Shown piece after piece: positions 60,391-64,000 of a stretch of DNA of 64,000 nucleotides. Within the stretch, counting starts at the first letter, position 1; each line of letters begins with the position of its first letter. The stretch lies in the NCBI GenBank assembly GCA_947498415.1, contig CANMKB010000001.1, forward strand, positions 62,001 to 126,000, written 5' to 3'. The translations under genes were made by a program, and so were the position numbers. The notes beneath the pieces were generated by a model that worked only from the letters and a program-made list of their open reading frames with translations, was not told the DNA's origin and searched no databases. The stretch is from an uncultured Paracoccaceae bacterium. GTDB taxonomy: Bacteria > Pseudomonadota > Alphaproteobacteria > Rhodobacterales > Rhodobacteraceae.

Positions 60391-61287
60391 TCAGTTCTTG
60401 CCGAACGGAATAGACTGGCGTTTGTATTTCAACGCACCATCAAGGTGGATCCGCATTTTAAATGACGCTTCAGTCATTTCACCAGCTTCAACAAGATCCA
60501 GAATTTCCAGGTGCTCTGTGCACTCAACTACAAATCGGTCTTTATCAATAGGTGCCCTGTATTCCAGCAGACGCCGCATTTTATTGGCTCTGATCACACC
60601 AAAGTGGAACATCAAATTGCCAGACATGCGTGCCAATTCGGCATGAAACTGTGACCCTCTTTCAAGCTGATCAAACTTCTTGATATCCGAAGCATCGATA
60701 TGAAGAACTTCTTCTTGGTCTTCCCGCAACCTCGCAACGGCTTTTTGGTCCAGCGTAAAACCCGGCTCTAACAAGGCTGCAGGCTCGATCAACAAGCGAA
60801 AGCGGTAGATTTGGTTAAACGCTTCTTCAGTTTTCGCAACTTCTCTAAGACGCCAGCCGTATCCGGGCTTTCGTTCGGCCCACCCTTCGTGCACGGCGCG
60901 AAACATAATCGAGTTTGCCCGAGATCGGGTGACGTCATAGCGTTTTCTAAGTGAGGTTTCCGTCATCTCGTTTGGAATGCGGTCATTCAGCCAATCATTC
61001 ACGAATTGATCATAGGCCCCGTCCATATCACGGTAATCAACGGCAAGGTCCATTTCAGCCGCGATCTTAAGGGCATCACTGGTAACGTAGTACCCTTTGT
61101 TCAATTCACGACGCAGAGCCTTCTGACCTTCCAGCGCCTCAAGAGCCACGCGCACCGGAGACCGGCTTACGCCGAACTCGTCAGCGACAGATTGTGTCTT
61201 TAGGTGGCTCCCGACCTTGATCTTCCCAGCTGCGATATTTCGAAGAATAGAATTCGCAATGGCCTGCGGTAGCTTCGGTTGTTTCAT
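60391..61287 (-). CDS. GntR/FCD-family regulator, paralogue with the same two-winged-helix layout
   Basis: Regulator of 298 aa with the same architecture as the one at 59339-60259: first winged helix (LKTQSVADEFGVSRSPVRVA), second (TETSLRKRYDVTRSRANSI, then HEGWAERKPGYGWRL) and FCD domain (QIYRFRLLIEPAALLEP, FHAELARMSGNLMFHF, CTEHLEILDLVEAGE). The two genes converge tail to tail, 131 bases apart, and appear to be old duplicates. Its target may be the Tct operon or the antiporter/oligopeptide genes to its right; the sequence does not decide. Confidence 0.85.
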   Translation of the reverse strand: MKQPKLPQAIANSILRNIAAGKIKVGSHLKTQSVADEFGVSRSPVRVALEALEGQKALRRELNKGYYVTSDALKIAAEMDLAVDYRDMDGAYDQFVNDWLNDRIPNEMTETSLRKRYDVTRSRANSIMFRAVHEGWAERKPGYGWRLREVAKTEEAFNQIYRFRLLIEPAALLEPGFTLDQKAVARLREDQEEVLHIDASDIKKFDQLERGSQFHAELARMSGNLMFHFGVIRANKMRRLLEYRAPIDKDRFVVECTEHLEILDLVEAGEMTEASFKMRIHLDGALKYKRQSIPFGKN

Positions 61288-61380
61288 ATGATCACTTCAA
61301 CGCTTAGGCGGACATATTTGACGGGCTGCACAGCCCGAGTTCCAAAACCGGCTGCGCTCTCAATTGTGTCCGATCACGAG

Positions 61381-62325
61381 TTACAAGACAAATACGAGGA
61401 AAGAAATATAGGAACAATACATCGCAATGGATACTGCTCCTTCTTTTCGAGTCACTTTCAGGTCCGTCAGTAGGAACAAAAACCCGATCAGTGTCGCGGT
61501 GGTAAACGCAAGCAGATCGACCCCGATCATCCGTTCCGGAATGGTGAGCGGAATGAAAGCCGACGTAACACCAAGAACCGCCAGAATATTAAAGATATTC
61601 GACCCAATAATATTCCCCACCAACATGTCTGTTTGTCCACGCCGGACACAAGCGATGGTCGTGGTCAGCTCTGGAAGGCTTGTGCCCACAGCAATCAGAG
61701 TAATTCCAATGATGGATTCATGAATACCAATCAATGTGGCCAAGTTAACCGCGTGCTCAACAGTCAGATGGGAACCAGCGGCAACCCCGATCAAGCAGGC
61801 CACAATCATCAGGGCACTTTTGGCCCCAAACTCAGTGGTGTCCTCCTCATCATCACCGCCTGCATTGTCCTCATCATCTGAATGCTCAGATTTGAAAGAC
61901 GTCCAGACATAGACCAAAAGGCAAATGACCATAAAGACACCCATCGCCCTTGGGATCATTCCAATCCAACATGCCACCAAGAACAACAGGCTTGAGAGTA
62001 TCCAAACTGTCCCATCACGTTGAAGGACCGATTTTTTCAACTGAATGGGGCGCAGAACAGCTGCGACCCCCAGAACCAGCAACGTATTGGCGATATTACT
62101 GCCAACCACGTTCCCGATCGCAAGGCCTTCGCGATCGAGAATGGCCGATTGGAGCGACACCACCAACTCGGGCAACGATGTTCCAAAGGCGACGACAGTA
62201 AGCCCGAGGATCATCGGTGAAATGCCGAAGTGTTTGGCAATCGCCTCTGACGTTTCCACAAGCGTATCGGCTGAATAGATCAGCAGCGCCAATCCGACAC
62301 ATGTCAGTAAGAGCTCATAAATCAC
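61381..62325 (-). CDS. Calcium/sodium antiporter (CaCA family, YrbG type)
   Basis: Membrane exchanger of 314 aa with ten helices in two inverted halves. The alpha repeats are VVAFGTSLPELVVSLQSA with NVVGSNIANTLLVLG, and AVGTSLPELTTTIACVRRG with NIIGSNIFNILAVLG. A cytoplasmic loop (residues ~145-170) is very acidic (HSDDEDNAGGDDEEDTTEFG), possibly a cation sensor. It would expel Ca2+ in exchange for Na+ or H+. It is 27 bases downstream of the ABC ATPase gene's end on the same strand order, but with no functional link visible. Confidence 0.92.
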   Translation of the reverse strand: MIYELLLTCVGLALLIYSADTLVETSEAIAKHFGISPMILGLTVVAFGTSLPELVVSLQSAILDREGLAIGNVVGSNIANTLLVLGVAAVLRPIQLKKSVLQRDGTVWILSSLLFLVACWIGMIPRAMGVFMVICLLVYVWTSFKSEHSDDEDNAGGDDEEDTTEFGAKSALMIVACLIGVAAGSHLTVEHAVNLATLIGIHESIIGITLIAVGTSLPELTTTIACVRRGQTDMLVGNIIGSNIFNILAVLGVTSAFIPLTIPERMIGVDLLAFTTATLIGFLFLLTDLKVTRKEGAVSIAMYCSYISFLVFVL

Positions 62326-62352
62326 AATAAGGATCCCTTTAGGTGAAGCCGC

Positions 62353-64000
62353 TTATTCAGCCGGTGTGTAACGCAGAATTTCACGGTCAGACCTCTGATT
62401 TGGATCAGGCACTGGAACCGCCGTTAGCAACGCTTGCGTGTATGGGTGCGTCGGAGCGGTACACACCTGCTCAGATTCCCCAAACTCAACCACTTTACCA
62501 CGATACATAACCAAGCAGCGGTCACAGAAGTAACGCACCAGGCCAATGTCATGACTGATAAAGAGGAAGCTAAGATCCAGTTCTTGCTGAATATCCAACA
62601 GCAGATCCATGACCTTAGAGCGGATACTCAGATCCAACGCCGATGTGGCTTCATCCGCGATGATAACCTTAGGCCTAGGCGCAATCGCCCGTGCGATTGA
62701 AATCCTTTGCCGCTGACCACCCGAAAACGCGTGCGGGTACCGCTGGGCCGCACTTTCCGGAAGCCCAACCTGCCGCAACAATTCGACAACACGCGCCCGC
62801 CGTTCAGCGGCCGATGTCATCCCTTGCAGCAACAGCGGCTCACCAATCAATTGCTCTACAGTCATACGCGGGTTCAAGGATGCAAAGGGATCCTGGAAAA
62901 TCATACGAATGTTGCGCCAGATCGGCTGCAATTGATCGTCATTGAAGTTGGAGATATCAATCATGTTTCCGTTTGGATCACGGAAATTCAAGGACCCACT
63001 CTGGAAATTATAGATACGCTGAATACAGCGTGCCAATGTCGTCTTGCCAGAACCACTTTCCCCAACAATCCCGATGTTCTCGCCGTCCATCAAAGAAAAC
63101 GAGGCTTGATCCACGGCGTTCACAGTTGAATAGGATTTGTTGAACAAACCACCCCCACCAATGGTGAAAGTCTTGCACAGGTTTTGAACCTCAAGAACAG
63201 GTTCACCCAGTGGCCGGTTCTGACGCAGCTTCAAGCGTTTTTCAGATGGGCGATCAAAGCGTTTCGCCGCAGACAAAAGCGATTGCGTATACGGATGCAC
63301 TGGCGCGTCAAACAATGTAAACACATCGTTCTGTTCGACAATTTTACCATGCTGCATGACGGCGACGCGATCTGCGATTTCTGCCACAACACCCATATCG
63401 TGGGTGATAAACAGAATGGCTGTGTTGTGATCACGTTGCAGCTTTTTCAGCAGTTGCAAAATTTCCGCCTGAATAGTCACATCAAGCGCAGTTGTTGGCT
63501 CATCCGCAATTAGGATTTCAGGGTTACACGCCAAAGCCATTGCGATCATGGCCCGCTGACGCATCCCCCCCGAGAATTCAAACGGGTACTGGTTTGCAGC
63601 AGATTCCGGATCACGAATTTCCACCTCGCGCAGCAATTCAATAGTGCGTGCGCGGGCCTCTTTCTTGCTGACATCATTGTGCAGGCGGATCATCTCATCG
63701 ATCTGATTGCCAATCCGATGGACCGGCGACAAAGAACTCATCGGCTCTTGAAAGATCATAGCAATGTGCTTGCCGCGAATACCGCGCATAATCGTGCTGT
63801 TTGCTTTCAGCGCAGCGATATCAATGGCATCGCTGTCTTCGATTTTTGCGCTAGAGCCACCCTGTTTAAACAGGATGCGCCCCGAAGCGATGTTGCCCGG
63901 CTTATCGACGATCTGCAAAACAGAACGCGACAAAACAGATTTACCGCTGCCACTTTCGCCGACCAAACAAAGGGTTTCACCCGGATACAACTCAATAGAG
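62353..64000 (-). CDS. Fused oligopeptide-type ABC transporter ATPase (OppDF-like), partial
   Basis: Two ABC ATPase domains in one chain; the N terminus lies beyond the right edge, where the frame is still open (reads ..SIELYPGETLCLVG). Domain 1 has GESGSGKSV, FSGGMRQRAMIAMAL and LIADEPTTALD; domain 2 has GESGSGKTTL, FSGGQRQRISIARAI and IIADEATSALD. Each is followed by the oligopeptide-family tail HPYTQ(S/A)LL. At least 548 residues are present. Such fused ATPases serve dipeptide, oligopeptide, glutathione or similar importers; the permease and binding-protein genes are presumably outside the window. Confidence 0.92.
   Translation of the reverse strand, partial: SIELYPGETLCLVGESGSGKSVLSRSVLQIVDKPGNIASGRILFKQGGSSAKIEDSDAIDIAALKANSTIMRGIRGKHIAMIFQEPMSSLSPVHRIGNQIDEMIRLHNDVSKKEARARTIELLREVEIRDPESAANQYPFEFSGGMRQRAMIAMALACNPEILIADEPTTALDVTIQAEILQLLKKLQRDHNTAILFITHDMGVVAEIADRVAVMQHGKIVEQNDVFTLFDAPVHPYTQSLLSAAKRFDRPSEKRLKLRQNRPLGEPVLEVQNLCKTFTIGGGGLFNKSYSTVNAVDQASFSLMDGENIGIVGESGSGKTTLARCIQRIYNFQSGSLNFRDPNGNMIDISNFNDDQLQPIWRNIRMIFQDPFASLNPRMTVEQLIGEPLLLQGMTSAAERRARVVELLRQVGLPESAAQRYPHAFSGGQRQRISIARAIAPRPKVIIADEATSALDLSIRSKVMDLLLDIQQELDLSFLFISHDIGLVRYFCDRCLVMYRGKVVEFGESEQVCTAPTHPYTQALLTAVPVPDPNQRSDREILRYTPAE

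Noticed and set aside
61300..61380. CGGACAT / GTGTCCG inverted pair around CGGGCT-AGCCCG, similar to the left edge of the window
   Set aside because: It resembles a degenerate dispersed repeat, but two loose matches in one window are not enough to define a family.
1..64000. Mobile elements, tRNA, rRNA, CRISPR, replication origin
   Set aside because: I found no transposase or integrase, terminal inverted repeats, tRNA-like cloverleaf, rRNA sequence, repeat-spacer array or dnaA-box cluster.

Overview
The window looks like chromosomal DNA of a marine alphaproteobacterium of the Roseobacter group (Rhodobacteraceae). The reasons are the gene families (many TRAP and TctABC carboxylate transporters, an HpsN-type dehydrogenase, carboxyspermidine-route polyamine genes, imuB-dnaE2 under a GTTC-N7-GTTC LexA box), frequent TTG/GTG starts, and moderate GC. 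This placement is inference from content. I see no rRNA, tRNA, CRISPR array, phage or insertion sequence. Both ends are cut; the last gene runs off the right end.

Left part (1-14.3 kb): an 860-bp stretch without a convincing gene, a secreted cupin, then a leftward operon speA - carboxyspermidine dehydrogenase - carboxyspermidine decarboxylase - speB. Together these take arginine through agmatine and putrescine to spermidine without S-adenosylmethionine. Next come a TRAP transporter with an IclR regulator, divergent from a GMC alcohol dehydrogenase and a malonyl-CoA-synthetase-like ligase.

14.3-18 kb: a FecBCD-type metal or cofactor ABC importer whose operon ends in a pseudoazurin. 18-26.2 kb: a LacI-controlled locus with a sugar ABC importer, a GH63 mannosyl/glucosylglycerate-hydrolase-like enzyme and D-lyxose/D-mannose isomerase, tied together by three near-identical operators. 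One of its permeases carries an inserted DUF11-like domain.

26.6-38.5 kb: acnB; a probable Zur-controlled Zrg-type zinc operon (His-rich ZrgA, ABC ATPase, MacB/FtsX-like permease, two DUF3299 proteins); and the SOS mutagenesis pair imuB-dnaE2, without imuA.

38.7-46.8 kb: HpsN and an FMN hydroxyacid dehydrogenase, then a TRAP transporter with an SMP-30 lactonase, an amidohydrolase-family lactonase and a GntR regulator that has no ordinary start codon.

46.9-59 kb: the most unusual region, an 11-gene leftward operon. TctABC is followed by an isopropylmalate-dehydrogenase-like enzyme, an Asp/Glu-racemase-like enzyme lacking its second cysteine, an OtnK-type kinase, an OtnC-type aldolase/decarboxylase, an RraA/HMG-aldolase-like protein, an AbrB transporter, an aconitase and an LDH2-type dehydrogenase. 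It is flanked by two related FCD regulators that appear to have two winged-helix domains each. I know of no described pathway with this enzyme set. The window ends with a Ca2+/Na+ antiporter and a fused OppDF-type ATPase.

Substrate-binding-protein genes in several operons are followed by strong hairpins before the permease genes, probably setting binding-protein excess.
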